A stretch of DNA of 64,000 nt from Podospora comata. Lineage: Eukaryota > Ascomycota > Sordariomycetes > Sordariales > Podosporaceae. Positions 35,433-46,899 of the stretch are shown here, in pieces (the stretch's first letter is position 1; each line of letters starts with the position of its first letter). The position numbers were made by a program, and so were the translations under genes. The stretch covers positions 124,001-188,000 of the forward strand of contig CP071499.1 of NCBI GenBank assembly GCA_017354895.1, read 5' to 3'. The notes below the pieces were generated by a model. It saw nothing but the letters and a program-made list of their open reading frames with translations, was not told where the DNA came from and did no database searches.

Positions 35433-36575
35433 ATGGCGACCATCAGCGGCGTGCGCAGCAAGTTGGAGCGATACTGCCACCATGGTGACAAGATGCGCGA
35501 GAACAACCTCTCACAGGACGAACTGATGCTCATATACCAGGAACGCCCAAACTATTGTTCCCTCGGCAAGGTCTTGCGGCAGAGATTGCTTATATTCTTT
35601 AAGACTGAACCTGAGGAGGCAGCGATTTGGAGAAGGACGCTCACCGACAAGTTTCCAGAGTGGTTTGATCTTCCTTACAAGCAGGAAGACGTGCCCCAGC
35701 ATTTCCTCCACGACTGGGAGATATTCAAGTCACTGGGGTAGATTGGGGAGTGTCCACTGAGGCCTGGCATCCTCCCCGCTACGGAGCAAAGATCTAGCGA
35801 CAAAATCACCCTGCCTGACACACAGCTTGACAGGCTGGTAGCTGTTAACATCCTGGTTGAGTCTCTCGTTAGGGATAGGTTAAAGGAGGAGAGGAGGAGT
35901 GCCGACGACTGTCGCTATGTCAACGCTGCTGTACAGACAAACGGGCCATCTCCAGGTTCGCCAGGATCATCAGATTCAATGGCCCAGCCGCCTTTCCTTG
36001 TGGCATCGCAAGCAGTCTCAAGCAAAGGCCCCGGCTAGACAGCAAGGTCTGGAGGAGAGCGGGCACGCATCCCGCAGAACCCCAGAATCACTGACATGCC
36101 ACCCTTGCTTCAAGACTCACTTGTTAGTCGCCGCGTTCTGCTCTCATAATCCTCCAAGTCTAGCGCTAATGAATCTTTTTGGCTCAGCTCCTGACAGGAA
36201 CAAGGGGGTTTCCCGTCTGTCCCACCTCAACGGCTCCCATCCGCGTCAGGAGCTCAACCCTCAGGGACCCCAGCCGAGAGACCGCACAAGCGTCAACGAC
36301 GGACTTATGCGTACTCATAATCGTCGTCATCGGAACACAATCCAGATTCTGTTTCACTGGCGTCGTCGTCACCATTGTCATCGCTAGCGGATGACTCCCT
36401 CTCCATCCTGGAAGATATGTCTGTCAGGCCAGAAGGGTCTGACATCAGCCAGTAAGATGATGGGCAGGACTTCGTTCACCAGCGGTTTGACTCCTGGAGG
36501 GAAGAGCAGGCAAAACAGCGGAGAGTGGTTACTGATGGGTATGTTCAGTCATTATTTGAACCAAAAAGAAAATAG
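35433..36575 (+). pseudogene. unknown gene with three in-frame stops
   Basis: A consistent three-exon frame is visible: 35433-35737, 35798-36122 and 36198-36575, total 336 codons in phase, with donors GTAGAT and GTTAGT and a CTAATGA branch point. It starts MATISGVRSKLERYCHHGDK and has a helical N-terminal half (YKQEDVPQHFLHDWEIFKSL; LDRLVAVNILVESLVRDRL). The C-terminal half is Ser/Pro-rich with a nuclear-signal-like PHKRQRR, an acidic patch (PLSSLADDSLSILEDM) and the end VTDGYVQSLFEPKRK. The frame contains TAG at 36036 and TAA at 36318 and 36453, each possible from a Gln codon. Without read-through only 201 residues would be made. No family recognised. Coding character before and after every stop argues against chance. 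Confidence 0.6.
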
Positions 36576-36729
36576 GTCTTCACAGTTGCTCAGCGCGCGG
36601 TCGTTTAAAAATAGATTTTGGCATGATCGATTATGAAGCATGTCGCATTATTTTTCCCAGCCCCCAACTCCAAACGCCCCATGCTGTAAAAAATGAAACA
36701 GGAGAATACCGGCTGAAAACAACATGAGC

Positions 36730-37395
36730 TCACTGGTGCACACCAGGTACCTGTCCTGCCTGCGTTCTCCCGGGATGGCCTTCCAAGTTCTTGACGTGGT
36801 ACCTCATCGGTGACTGTTCAGCGGCGCCAATCTGAGCCAGCCTCTGCTCATTCCTCAAAGCATTGACCAGGTTGAAGGTCTCCTCCGCCTCCTGCTTCAT
36901 GTTCCGTCTGGCTTCCTCGTCACCGGCGCCAGGCTTGGTCAACGGGCCAATGATCCACAGCTCGCGGATCTCATGGGTAAGGGAGAGCAAGTCTTCGGTG
37001 GCTCTGATCTGTTTGACTGTCAGTACATGATTCTAAGGGGCAAGGGCGAGATATTGTAGACATACGAAGCCCGTCATGGCGGTCTCCATCGCGAGACTGT
37101 TGATGGCAGCTGAGGAATTGGAAGCATTGGCGGGAATCTGCTGGGTGGCTGTGTGTATCATGTCGCGGTAATAAGTCATGAGCTCGGCCATGAGCTTGTT
37201 CTTGCGCTCTACAAATGGGTTGGGCTTGTCAGCTTTGAATGCAGCTTGTGATTTGGGGCAAATTTCAGCATCAACGATGGCATCGAAGGCCTCAAAGAAC
37301 TCGGAAGAAGAAGAATCAGAATGATCAGGGTTGTAAGAGGGGCCATGGGAATTCGTACCAAGAAGATTGTGAGCTGCATCAGCGTCGCGATTCAT
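36730..37395 (-). CDS. MED22: Mediator complex subunit 22 (Srb6/Surf5)
   Basis: Component of the Mediator head module that links transcription factors to RNA polymerase II in the nucleus. Exons 37395-37066 and 37008-36730 (57 nt intron) give 202 aa in frame. The N-terminus reads MNRDADAAHNLLGTNSHG, followed by an acidic linker, a helix (NKLMAELMTYYRDMIHTATQ) and the diagnostic Med22 motif IRATEDLLSLTHEIRELWII formed right after the intron. The C-terminal helix EEARRNMKQEAEETFNLVNA and the tail are fungal-type. Size fits other ascomycete Med22 proteins. Identification rests on the RATEDLLSLT-RELW motif. Confidence 0.85.
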
Positions 37396-37964
37396 CTTGA
37401 TATACCAGTCGAGGAAGAATCCAAGGATGTGATTAGATTGTCTGGAACTAAGGCTTTTGCTTCTGGGAGTTTACTGTGACTGTAATGATGAAGAAGTTTG
37501 CTGGATAATATAAGACACACACAAGTTGCGGCAGTCGATGATTGTTGGCGATGATGGTGAAGGTTCGGTTGATTCACTTGATTGATTGAGTGAGAGCGGG
37601 GACCATAAAGCCTGGAATCCACTGTAGTCATGCACAGGAAGACGCACTGTGCGCATGGGAGACCTTGGCAGACTTGGTGGCTCCACTATCATGATACACA
37701 GTAATTCCACAACAAGAGCCCGATTTCAGGATAAAAACTATGCATCTTCTTGAGGTATGAAGAGCCAATATGGGCATTCATAAGGCACCTATGAGAGGTG
37801 AACGGGTCGAGGGTCAGGACATGGCAGGTGACCGATTCCGGAAGGTGTCACGTGTGCCGCCGAAGAATACGATTGGCAGAGTCCCCGCTCATTGCTGTGA
37901 GGGTTGAGCGCTCTGTCTCCCCTTCTCTCTCGTTATTTTCACGACGCCGAGAAACAAGAACACG
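37396..37964. other. divergent promoter region MED22 / Cu-ATPase
   Basis: No gene seen. Shared upstream region of a minus- and a plus-strand gene. Confidence 0.55.
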
Positions 37965-40900
37965 ATGGGCTGCTGTTCTGGCTGTCAGCCGCCACCTGCT
38001 CCCTCCTTCACGGAGCAGCAGAGGGCTGAGGAGGAACAAGATGTCAGCGACCGCCTTCCGGAGCAGGACAACGCCACGGCACGCCTGGAGCCTGACTGCT
38101 GCAAGGGTAAAACATCGCCTTGCTGTGACATCTCTTGTTTGGACCGTCTCGCCCTGCGTGCTTGCCCTGATGGTGGCTCAGAACACAAGGGTCAAGGTAT
38201 GTAGCCGTCACCAGAGCCAGCATTTGCTTCCACCTGTAGCTAACAACTAGCGCTTCTTTCCTCTAGCTCAAAACTGTCGCTCAAGCTCATCATGCCGTGG
38301 ACGAAAGAGCAAAGGACCCTGTGACCACCATGCACGCAAGACAAGAGATTCATACGCAGCCACACTGGAGGCTCTTGGTTGTATTTGCCGCGCTCTGTTA
38401 GCTCTTGGCCAGGAGTCTTGTTGTATCCCCAACAAGGGTCCTTCGAAGGAGCGTGAGCGAATCTCCACATCATCGTCAGATCTCGCTGTCTCAGTCGGCG
38501 GTTTCTCTGCAAGGCCTTGCTTCCCAGCTACTCCCAAAGAAAGATACGGCATCGAAAACTGCCAGGAGAGCTGTTGTGACGTCAAACAACAAATCCCAGC
38601 GCAATACGGCGCCTGTGCTGGCTCTTCAGCGACTTCTCATCATAAGGATCGGCCAACACTCTCTAGCACCGCGCAACACCAGGTTCATTCAGGCTCCCGC
38701 CCAGGAGGGCCAACCTGCTGCGATGAAGGCCCTTCTATGGAACCGACGGGCACAACTCTGGACCCTGAGCAAGGCCTGTCTACTCACGAACACATCGTCC
38801 TCAGTATTACAGGCATGACTTGTACCGGCTGTGAAACAAAGCTCCATCGCACCCTTGGCACTTTCCCCGGCATCAAGAACCTGAAAACCAGTCTGGTTCT
38901 TTCTCGAGCTGAATTCGATCTTGAGAACAGGTCCCTAGTTGATGTTATGAGGCACGTCGAGAGGACCACCGAGTTCAAGTGCGCAAGGGTGAAAAAGGGA
39001 GCCTCGGTTGATGTCATCGTGCCAGGAGGTGCATCGGCATTTATGGGGGAGCGGTGGCCGAAGGGTGTGACAGACATGTCCTTGGTCAACGACACAACTG
39101 TCAACATATCCTATGACCCGCAACTTGTTGGTGCCCGGGATCTAGTTGAGAGAGGCTGGGGCGTGCCCGTTGAGCTCGCCCCCCCTCAGCCAGATGCCTC
39201 TCTGTCAAATGGGAGCAGGCATGTCAAGCACATCGGACTCATGACGCTCGCGTCCATCCTTTTGACCATTCCTGTACTGGTTGTTGCTTGGGCACCGCTC
39301 CACGGGCATGAGATTGCATACGAATCAGGCTCGCTTGCCCTGGCTAGTCTGGTTCAATTCTTGGTGGCCGGACCCTTTTATCCCAAGGCCCTCAAGGCTC
39401 TCGTCTTCTCCCGTGTCATCGAGATGGACCTTCTCATTGTCCTCAGCACCAGCGCCGCTTATGTTTTCTCGGTCGTGTCCTTTGCATTTCTTGTGACTGG
39501 AGAACCGCTGTCGACCGGCAGTTTCTTTGAGACAAGCACTTTGCTTGTCACGCTCATCATGGTCGGTCGCTATGTGGCGGCCTTGGCTCGTCAGAAAGCC
39601 GTGGAATCCATCTCGATTCGATCTCTTCAAGTCAACACCGCCATTCTCGTTGACTTCCACGGTGACCACTGCAGGGAAATCGACACTAGATTGCTTCAGT
39701 TAGGGGACATCTTCAAAGTCATGCCTGAGTCCCGAATTCCTACAGATGGTACTACTCTTACGGGAACGTCGGAGGTGGATGAGTCCATGGTCACGGGAGA
39801 GTCCAGACCAGTCGTGAAGTCCCCCGGGTCACCTGTTATTGCGGGAACCAGCAACGGATTATCTCCACTGCTCGTCCGTGTCACTCGCATCCCCGGAGAC
39901 AATACCATTGACACCATCGCCGCCATGGTTGACGAGGCCAAGCTATCCAAACCCACGATGCAACGCCTCGCTGACCGCGTGGCAAGCTATTTTGTCCCTG
40001 TCATATCGCTTCTCATGATTATCACGTTCGCCATCTGGATTGCGGTTGGAATCAGAGTACGTGGTGTATCGGCAAGGGAAGCAATCATCGAGGCAGTTAC
40101 ATACGCCATTACCGTCTTGATAGTTTGTTGTCCTTGTGCCATCGGCTTGGCCGTTCCCATGGTCGTTGTGATTGCTACCGGTATTGGGGCCGAACACGGT
40201 GTCATCTTCAAGTCCGCTGAGAGTATCGAGGTGGCGTACAAGGCAAAATATGTCATCCTTGACAAGACTGGCACTCTGACCGAGGGCAAGTTATCTGTCG
40301 TTTATTACGACGGAACGGATGGGGAGCTGGTCAACATGTCGCTCCTTCTCGAACTGCTGGAGAGCACCAAACATCCCGTCTCCCTCGCGGTTGCTACTTT
40401 TCTGAAGGACAAGGGTGTGTTGTCCTCCTCTACAGTTCAAGACATTAGGTCTCTGCCCGGAAAAGGAGTTCAAGGCCTTGGCTTGGATGGCCAAATCCTT
40501 CAGGCAGGGAATGTCCGGTGGCTCAATGTGGAGTCTGACCTCCGTGTCCAGATGCCTCAAGAAGCTGGCCACACGGTATTTTGCTTCACGATTGATGGCA
40601 AACTTGCTGCAGTATTTGGGCTCCAAGACACACTGCGAAAAGAAACAGCAACCACCATTCAGTCCCTGCAAAACCGCAACGTAGCGGTCCACGTTCTTTC
40701 AGGAGATGACGATGGCCCTGTTCAGGCCGTCACTGATCAACTGGGGATACCCTGCTCCAACGTTCGCTCACGCTGTACACCGGCAGATAAGAAGTCGTAC
40801 GTTGAGGATATCATATCGCGCTCTCCGGAACCCGTCGTCATCTTTTGCGGCGACGGGACCAACGACGCAGTGGCTCTAGCACAGGCTACAGTGGGCATCG

Positions 40901-41205
40901 CCATCAGCCGATCCCTAGACTCGACGGCAGAGCTGGCAGAATCTGCTGCCGACATCGTGCTCCTGCGGCCTGACTTGAAAGGCATTCTAACCGTCATGGA
41001 TTTAAGCCGCAAGTCAGTTCATCGTATAATTTTCAACTTTGCCTGGAGCTTTGCCTACAATTTATTTGCTGTTCTGCTGGCAGCGGGCGCATTTATGTCA
41101 CTCAACAATGCAAGGATTCCACCAGAGTTTGCCGGGCTGGGAGAGCTGGTCAGTGTGTTGCCAGTCATTCTGGCAGCTGTACTTTTGAAGTGGGCAAGGT
41201 TCTGA
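37965..41205 (+). CDS. copper-transporting P1B-type ATPase with Cys-rich N-terminus
   Basis: Pumps Cu+ across membranes using ATP. Exons 37965-38196 and 38267-41205 (70 nt intron with CTAAC branch point) give 1056 aa in frame. The first 255 residues are unusual: many Cys pairs (MGCCSGC, DCCKGKTSPCC, CRSSSCRGRKSKGPC, GCICRALLALGQESCC, ESCCDV, PTCCDEG). Then one HMA domain with MTCTGCETK, eight membrane helices, TGES actuator loop (ESMVTGESRPV), the metal-binding CPC in VCCPCAIGL, phosphorylated Asp in DKTGTLTEG (about residue 743), the P1B His-Pro motif in STKHPVSLA, and GDGTNDAVALAQA. All catalytic motifs are present. The Cys-rich region may buffer or sense copper. Relative of fungal CRPA/CCC2-type pumps; which membrane it serves is not clear. 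Confidence 0.93.
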
Positions 41206-41328
41206 ACAAACCGGACGAATTTATTGGCTGTTTTGTCAATAATACATGGCTCAAGAAGAGAATAACAACACGATTTCCCACCACGAACCCATGCCACAAG
41301 TGGAAACATACACCCAGCATTTCTGAGC

Positions 41329-44199
41329 TCACAAACTAGCACGGTGTGTAGCCTCCATATGGCCCCGTTTAATCCCCAACCTCACCCTCCTGATCCGGTC
41401 CATCTTATCCAACACCCTCGTCTCCAACCGCAACACGGTTTCCTTGTAGAAGGTCTGCGTGGTCCATTCGAATGAGCATCCCAGCGCCCTCTGCATACCA
41501 CCCTCACTTCCGCAAATGAGCAGGGCTTGGGGCGGCCTTCGAGCCTGGAACAACGTCGCCGTCATGCTGTACGTATCAACCAGCGTGAATACCTACGTGA
41601 TGCCGTTAGTCAGACGTCTGCCATACGGGAAAGAAGAAAGGGGGCGACATACCCTCAAATTCCCCGGCCCAGCGTTTTTCGCCTCCTCCACCATCCTCCT
41701 CGTCTCCTCCACAACAGTGGGATCCTCACTCACAATGTATCTGCCCTCCTCTTCGATCTTGTGCACCGCCAGCGGCGAGCTCGCATACCAGCTCCACTTC
41801 AGCCTGCCCATGTCGGCACCCCATATCTTGCGCTCAATCTCGCCGATGGGCATGTACCCCTCGAACCCGAAGAAGAAGGGTTGGACGCCCCAGAACTTGC
41901 CGCCATAGAGGATGCGGATGATGAAGGGGGAGGCCACCAGGATGGAGAGGGAATAGGCGAGGATAAATGCGCCAAATCCGCTGACTGGAGGCGAGGGGAT
42001 CAGGGCAAGGATAGTGCCGACGATCAAAGGGATGATGTTGACGCGCAGGAGCCACTTGAGGATGCGGCGGAAGAGGGCGGGGTATGAGGTTGTGAGGGGA
42101 GTGCAGAATTCGGACCAGTGAACTGTGGCGGCGAGGCAGCCGTCAAGGATGATGGTATCGGTCTCGGGATTAAGCTGGGCATGGGAGTATTTTGGCTTTT
42201 GCTGCTGGGTGGAAGAACTCGGGAGTTCGGTCATTTCTGTGACGGTGGGGGGCCAAGACTTTTGGATGGGGGAGTTGTAAGCTGGATGCGAGATCGACGT
42301 GGGCGGGCTGAGGGGAGCTTGGCTTTGGAACGAGACCTGAGAGCGGGAGGCAAGATGGGTTCGTGGCTGGCTTGCAACTGAAGGGGGGTATTGCCGCTTG
42401 GAGTGGGATAGGGGACTGGGTGGGAGGTCCTTCTCGAAAGTAACCCCGTCATCATCTCGGTGGAAGAATTCCTGGTCAAATTCGCGCTCATTCACCGCGT
42501 CCATCTCGGCTTCCTGTTCGTTGTAAATTCCGATGCCAGCCACCTGGACGCTGGGCTCAATGTCCCAAAGTCGGGCACCATACACGTCGGTTGTATCGTA
42601 CCACATCTGCTCTTCATGTTGCAACAGGCAAAGCATCCTCTCAAACAGTCGGTTGTTGTAATTTTCGAGAGACAAGCGAGCGAACGCGAGGAAGGCAGAG
42701 TCACTTCGGTGAACTGATGGCCGTCTGCCCAACAATCCCATGAGTGCATAGGAGTAGTCACCAGGGAGGTACTGGGTCCCGACTTGACGGGAGCTGAAGC
42801 ATTCCAAAGCAACTGTGGTGAGCTCGAGATCGCTCAGTTTGAGGTTGCCGGAGTAGTGGTCGATCAAGCGACGGACCTGGTAGCGATCTCTCGACGTCTC
42901 GAGACACCGGGCAGCGAACTGGTTCTTCGGAATGATTTGCTTCCGAATTGTGCCATATGGCGATGCTGAAGAATCCTGGAACGGGTCGGAGGCCTTGGCT
43001 AACGGCTCTTCCTCATGATCGGAGAAGTAGTAGCATGTTATCGTGGACCCTTTGCTGAGGAGAAGTTCTGGAAAGGTCCAGATGGACTGAGACCAAGAAG
43101 ACAAGAGGGCGTAGCAGGGGTCCTTGTCGCTGTTCATGTCGGCCGAAGTATCCTCATCAGGCAGTCTGCCGAGAGCTATCGCCATACCGCTCGAACCTCG
43201 CACAATGTCGCTCATTCTCCAGACGTCCAGAGACAACTCCTCCTCAGGCGCTGTGAAGCAGTTGTCACTGATCCAATAGCAGCTCAAACCAGCCTCCTTG
43301 GTTGCACGCCGGGCCAGCTCATGGAGGGCTTCTTTGTCTTGGGGATTCTCTGTTTCGAACTGAGAGACTCTCCAGGCAACGAAGAGATACTCGGGACAAT
43401 GCTTTGCGTTCTGTTTCATCCACTTCAAGATGTCAATTGGCATGGCGAGGTCACGGGCGGGTGTGGTGACAAACCTGCTTGACGTCGGTGGACTGATACG
43501 CCTGGTACTCTTCACCATCCTGGACAACAACCTGCGGCTTCGTATCCAACCAACACAGACGCCGAGGGAGCAAGATGCGCTCAGTTCTCTCCGATACCGC
43601 ACGGGGAGTCTTCTCAGAAGGGAGAGCGGCAAAAATGGCAGGTCTTTCTGTGACGGTCTTTTGGAACTGGATCTCTCCCTGATGGATACTGTTATCCAGG
43701 GGGTTGCGGCTAGTTTTCGGGCGTCCAAAGTATCGGTACGGCACAGCATCATAGTTCCCGCCATTCCTTACCTCTCCTCCTCCAGGTCTCACAGCAAAGT
43801 TCTGCTTGACAGTCAGCCTTCCTATCTCTTGGGTGCGGGATGGGCAAAGTATCTCACCAAGAACAGCATCAAGGGTGTGATGGCAAGAGTTCGTCCGATA
43901 ACTTGAGCAATGTCGCCAAAGCTGTACTCTTTGACTGGCTTGTTGACGTCGTCAACGTGACCAAACACCCAGTTGGATACCTTGAGGGGTGTGGGCCCGA
44001 CATTCTTGATCTGTTTGCGCTTCCAGGTGCTGCCGCCTTTGCCGTTGCGAACATCATCGGTTGCCTGGACTTTGAGCTTGATGAATCTGCCACTGTTGTA
44101 GGAGATGGTGCAATCCGAGTAAACATCACTGTACGTCCGGCCAAAGACATCTCGGGACTTGTGCCGGGTCAGCTGGGTGTATTTGTGTGTCGGGGTCAT
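41329..44199 (-). CDS. HET-like membrane protein
   Basis: Exons 44199-43858, 43801-43475, 43422-41653 and 41592-41329 give 900 aa in frame; introns are 56, 52 and 60 nt. Residues 1-115 hold a beta-rich segment (SDCTISYNSGRFIKLKVQ) and a first membrane helix (TLAITPLMLFLVRY partly spliced). The central part resembles the heterokaryon-incompatibility (HET) fold: FVAWRVSQFE, SCYWISDNCFTAPEE, DVWRMSDIVRGSSGMAIALG and WTFPELLLSKG. The C-terminus has two or three membrane helices (NIIPLIVGTILALIPSPP; FGAFILAYSLSILVASPFII) and a conserved-looking end (FEWTTQTFYKETVLRLE). HET-like proteins act in nonself recognition or cell-death control, but this subgroup is uncharacterised. An N-terminal extension through a Pro/Gln-rich exon upstream is possible, so the start is uncertain. 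Confidence 0.8.
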
Positions 44200-45061
44200 T
44201 GTGACGAGAGACAGGCAAGGCACAGGGCCTAACGGTGGGCCACCTGGGCTTTGCTCCCGGTTTGAGCAGCGGATTGGGTGTTGGATTGTGCAGTTGATGT
44301 CGGCTTGGGTCCACCTGCAAAGGTGGATGGAGGTGCTTGCTGAGGGCGTGTCTGCTCGGTGGGTGGCTGCTCGGTAGGGGGCTGCTCGGTAGGGGGCTGC
44401 TGAACTTTTCGTCGTTGAAACCTGGGTTTTGCTCTGGACAGTCCGTTTGACGATTGGCCGTGGAGGCGGTCAGGGGCTGGCCATCCAGGAGCCTGAGGTC
44501 AGTGTCAGCTTGTGTGACCAGTGGCGGGGCTCAATGGAGGTTATATACTTGCCATTCCAATGCTTGTTGCTGGGGCTTTGGTGCAACAGATCACTCTAGA
44601 GTGTTCCCACTTGCAACAGAACAAGCGGAATGTGAGTGGCGGGCAGGGTGGTGCAGGACGACGGTAAGAGCGTCCATGGGATCGAGCAGCTGAGGATGAA
44701 CACCTAGATATAATTTCCTTTAGGTGTTGCCATGAGTTTCGAACGAGCCATGGCTCGCTTGTTCCTGAGTTGAGCATACACACACCATACCTTAAACGCC
44801 AAAGGCTGAGTGCTCGAGATACACCACACCGAAATTAGCGAAAATAGTATGCACCCTTTAATCTCCTAATGCATCAAGTACGCCTAATGGGACTGTCAGC
44901 TCGCTAGCGCCAGAGGAAGATGGTTTTATTGAAGGACACAATCTCATATAATTCTGCATGTTGGGTGGTATCACGACAGCTAGCCGGGCGCCATGTCTTG
45001 GCCTATCATGGTGTATAAAGGGGGCAGTCTCTCAGCTGAACTGATGAGCGCTTAGTGGCTC
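44200..45061. other. upstream region of HET-like gene; possible extra exon
   Basis: Minus strand 44580-44229 has a coding-like Pro/Gln-rich frame (RAKPRFQRRKVQQ, then three PPTEQ units, then TGSKAQ) that could splice in phase to the HET-like gene. The rest of the stretch holds nothing recognised. Confidence 0.45.
44346..44404 (-). repeat. 15 bp tandem repeat encoding PPTEQ x3
   Basis: Three near-identical 15-mers (plus strand gctgctcggtagggg units; minus strand reads CCCCCTACCGAGCAG twice then a variant). Confidence 0.75.
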
Positions 45062-46859
45062 ATGCTATGGGCTTGGAAACATGCAGGCCTTCATTTTTCG
45101 GAATTTGCCGAGCCTCGTCCTCACCGACACGTTTGTGACAGTTTGGAGGGCTTCTTCTCTGTTCAAGTTGAGTCCTGTTGCAAGAACGGACTGTCCGCTG
45201 TCGTCAAGAAGCAGGTTTTCCACGGTTCAAAAATGTCACTCTTCTTGAACAGAAGATTGTATCTTGAGCGCTTTCAACAAGATCGTCCCGCGCAAGGCGA
45301 CGAATATGGTTGCACGCTCCTTCAGTGGCCCGGTGGTGAGTGCCCCAGGGCCATGGCCAGTTAAAGCCAACCATGTTAGATCTTAATGTTCTTCACAGCA
45401 ACGACAGGTACACTTTGCCGGGATCAGCTCACCCGAGCGACCGAGATTGCAGCTTTCCCTGAAAGCGAACTTACTATTGTGTCAGTATTTTTCCGCTATC
45501 TCTCTATCTAGGTCACCTGCTCATGAAATTCCATAGCCTTGCTCCCATAGACGATCCGTCCCCTGACAGTCTTACAGGCTTTGAGGCTTTGGTTGAGCGA
45601 TATGATATCCCAGGTGCCTTTCTTGAAGAAAGAACGCAAGGAGTCTTGAACTCATTTGGTTATATTCCAGAAGGCCCCGGGTCATACTGTTAGTATTCTG
45701 CTCAAAAACAAAACCGCTCTCTCTTAGTTATAATTATGCTCACCTAAACACACAAGGTGTTTGGACACACTTTCTCCTCAAGGACATTGAACGAAATGAG
45801 ACGTCGGGCGCCATTGAAATATCTACAAAGCCTCAACGAAAGCCCCTGAATACCCGCCTTGTGAACTATTTTCGACGCATGTTTCTCTCTTCAAAAGCAC
45901 CAACCACGGCCTCAGCTCAGCAATTCGAAATGCACCACCCGCGAATGTCCTACATTGAGACAAACAAAGACGATGCTGATGACTATCTGCCAAGCTGGAC
46001 GTCGAGGTCCTTTTTTCTTCGTGTAACCAACCACGGCGGTAACAATGCAAGAATCACGCTCCTCTGCTTTGAGCCCTCGCCTTTCTTAGAAGAGGAGCTC
46101 GTCAATTTGCCCCAACGCATCGATTGTAGTCAGATCATGGCGAATCCGTTCATTCTTCTCGAGATGATCATGTATGACTTGTACATGCAGCTCGATATCA
46201 ATCTCTGGGAACTGCGCGACATCTTTCAGGTTGAGCAAAAGCACTTTGGTTACCTCACCGCCAATCCAACACTCCCACTGGCAGACATTGACTTTTCGGC
46301 TCTCCATCTTCTGGCAGACTACATCATCATGCTTCGAGAGGGATGCCATGGCTTACTGAGCACCGTTGACGCAATTGTTGATCACTATCAAAAGTACAGC
46401 ACGGTTGAGGATGCTATCCTGCGAGACAAAACATACGAGGCATTCAAATATCGCCGTCGTCTTGTCGCTTCGACGTCCGAACGTGCCGGCACATTCGAGA
46501 AACGGATCAACAACCTGACGACTCTCTTTTTCAACCATATCTCCCAGCAAGACAATGCAATGTTGATGAGGGACAGCTCAAGCGTCAAGGCCATCGCTGT
46601 CGTCACCCTGGTTTTCCTCCCTGTAACGACAGTTGCGACTGTATGCGGCTCCGAGTTTTTCTACACGAGGTCAGAAGGGGGGATCAGAATGGATCCCACA
46701 GCATGGATCATGTTTGGGCTTTCTGCTGTGCTGAGTTTGGTGTTGCTGTGGATGTGGAATTTCTACACGCAAAGTTTGGAAGAAAAGTTCGCGCGAGGAA
46801 GAAGAAGAGCCATGAATGGGAGAGGAAAACAGGATGGGAAACTGGTCTTTTCTGCATAG
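45062..46859 (+). CDS. CorA-like (Mg2+ transporter-like) membrane protein without GMN
   Basis: Exons 45062-45335, 45399-45480, 45537-45688 and 45757-46859 give 536 aa in frame. The N-terminal 200 residues are a soluble domain (WTSRSFFLRVTNHGGNNARI). A long helix bundle follows (INLWELRDIFQVEQKHFGYL; LREGCHGLLSTVDAIVDHYQ) and then two membrane segments (VKAIAVVTLVFLPVTTVATV; WIMFGLSAVLSLVLLWMWNF), the CorA topology. The signature Gly-Met-Asn after helix 1 is replaced by VCGSEFF, as in the large fungal group of CorA-like proteins that often have kinase-like or HET-related partners. Ion transport is therefore not proven. Start ATG taken as the first in frame. Confidence 0.85.
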
Positions 46860-46899
46860 ACGCAGAGTTGAAGTCCCTCCCTCCCTAGGTAGCGAGCTC

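Noticed and set aside
36311-36345. A 35 nt GT...AG segment that would remove the TAA at 36318
   Set aside because: Too short for an ascomycete intron and not in phase with both sides.
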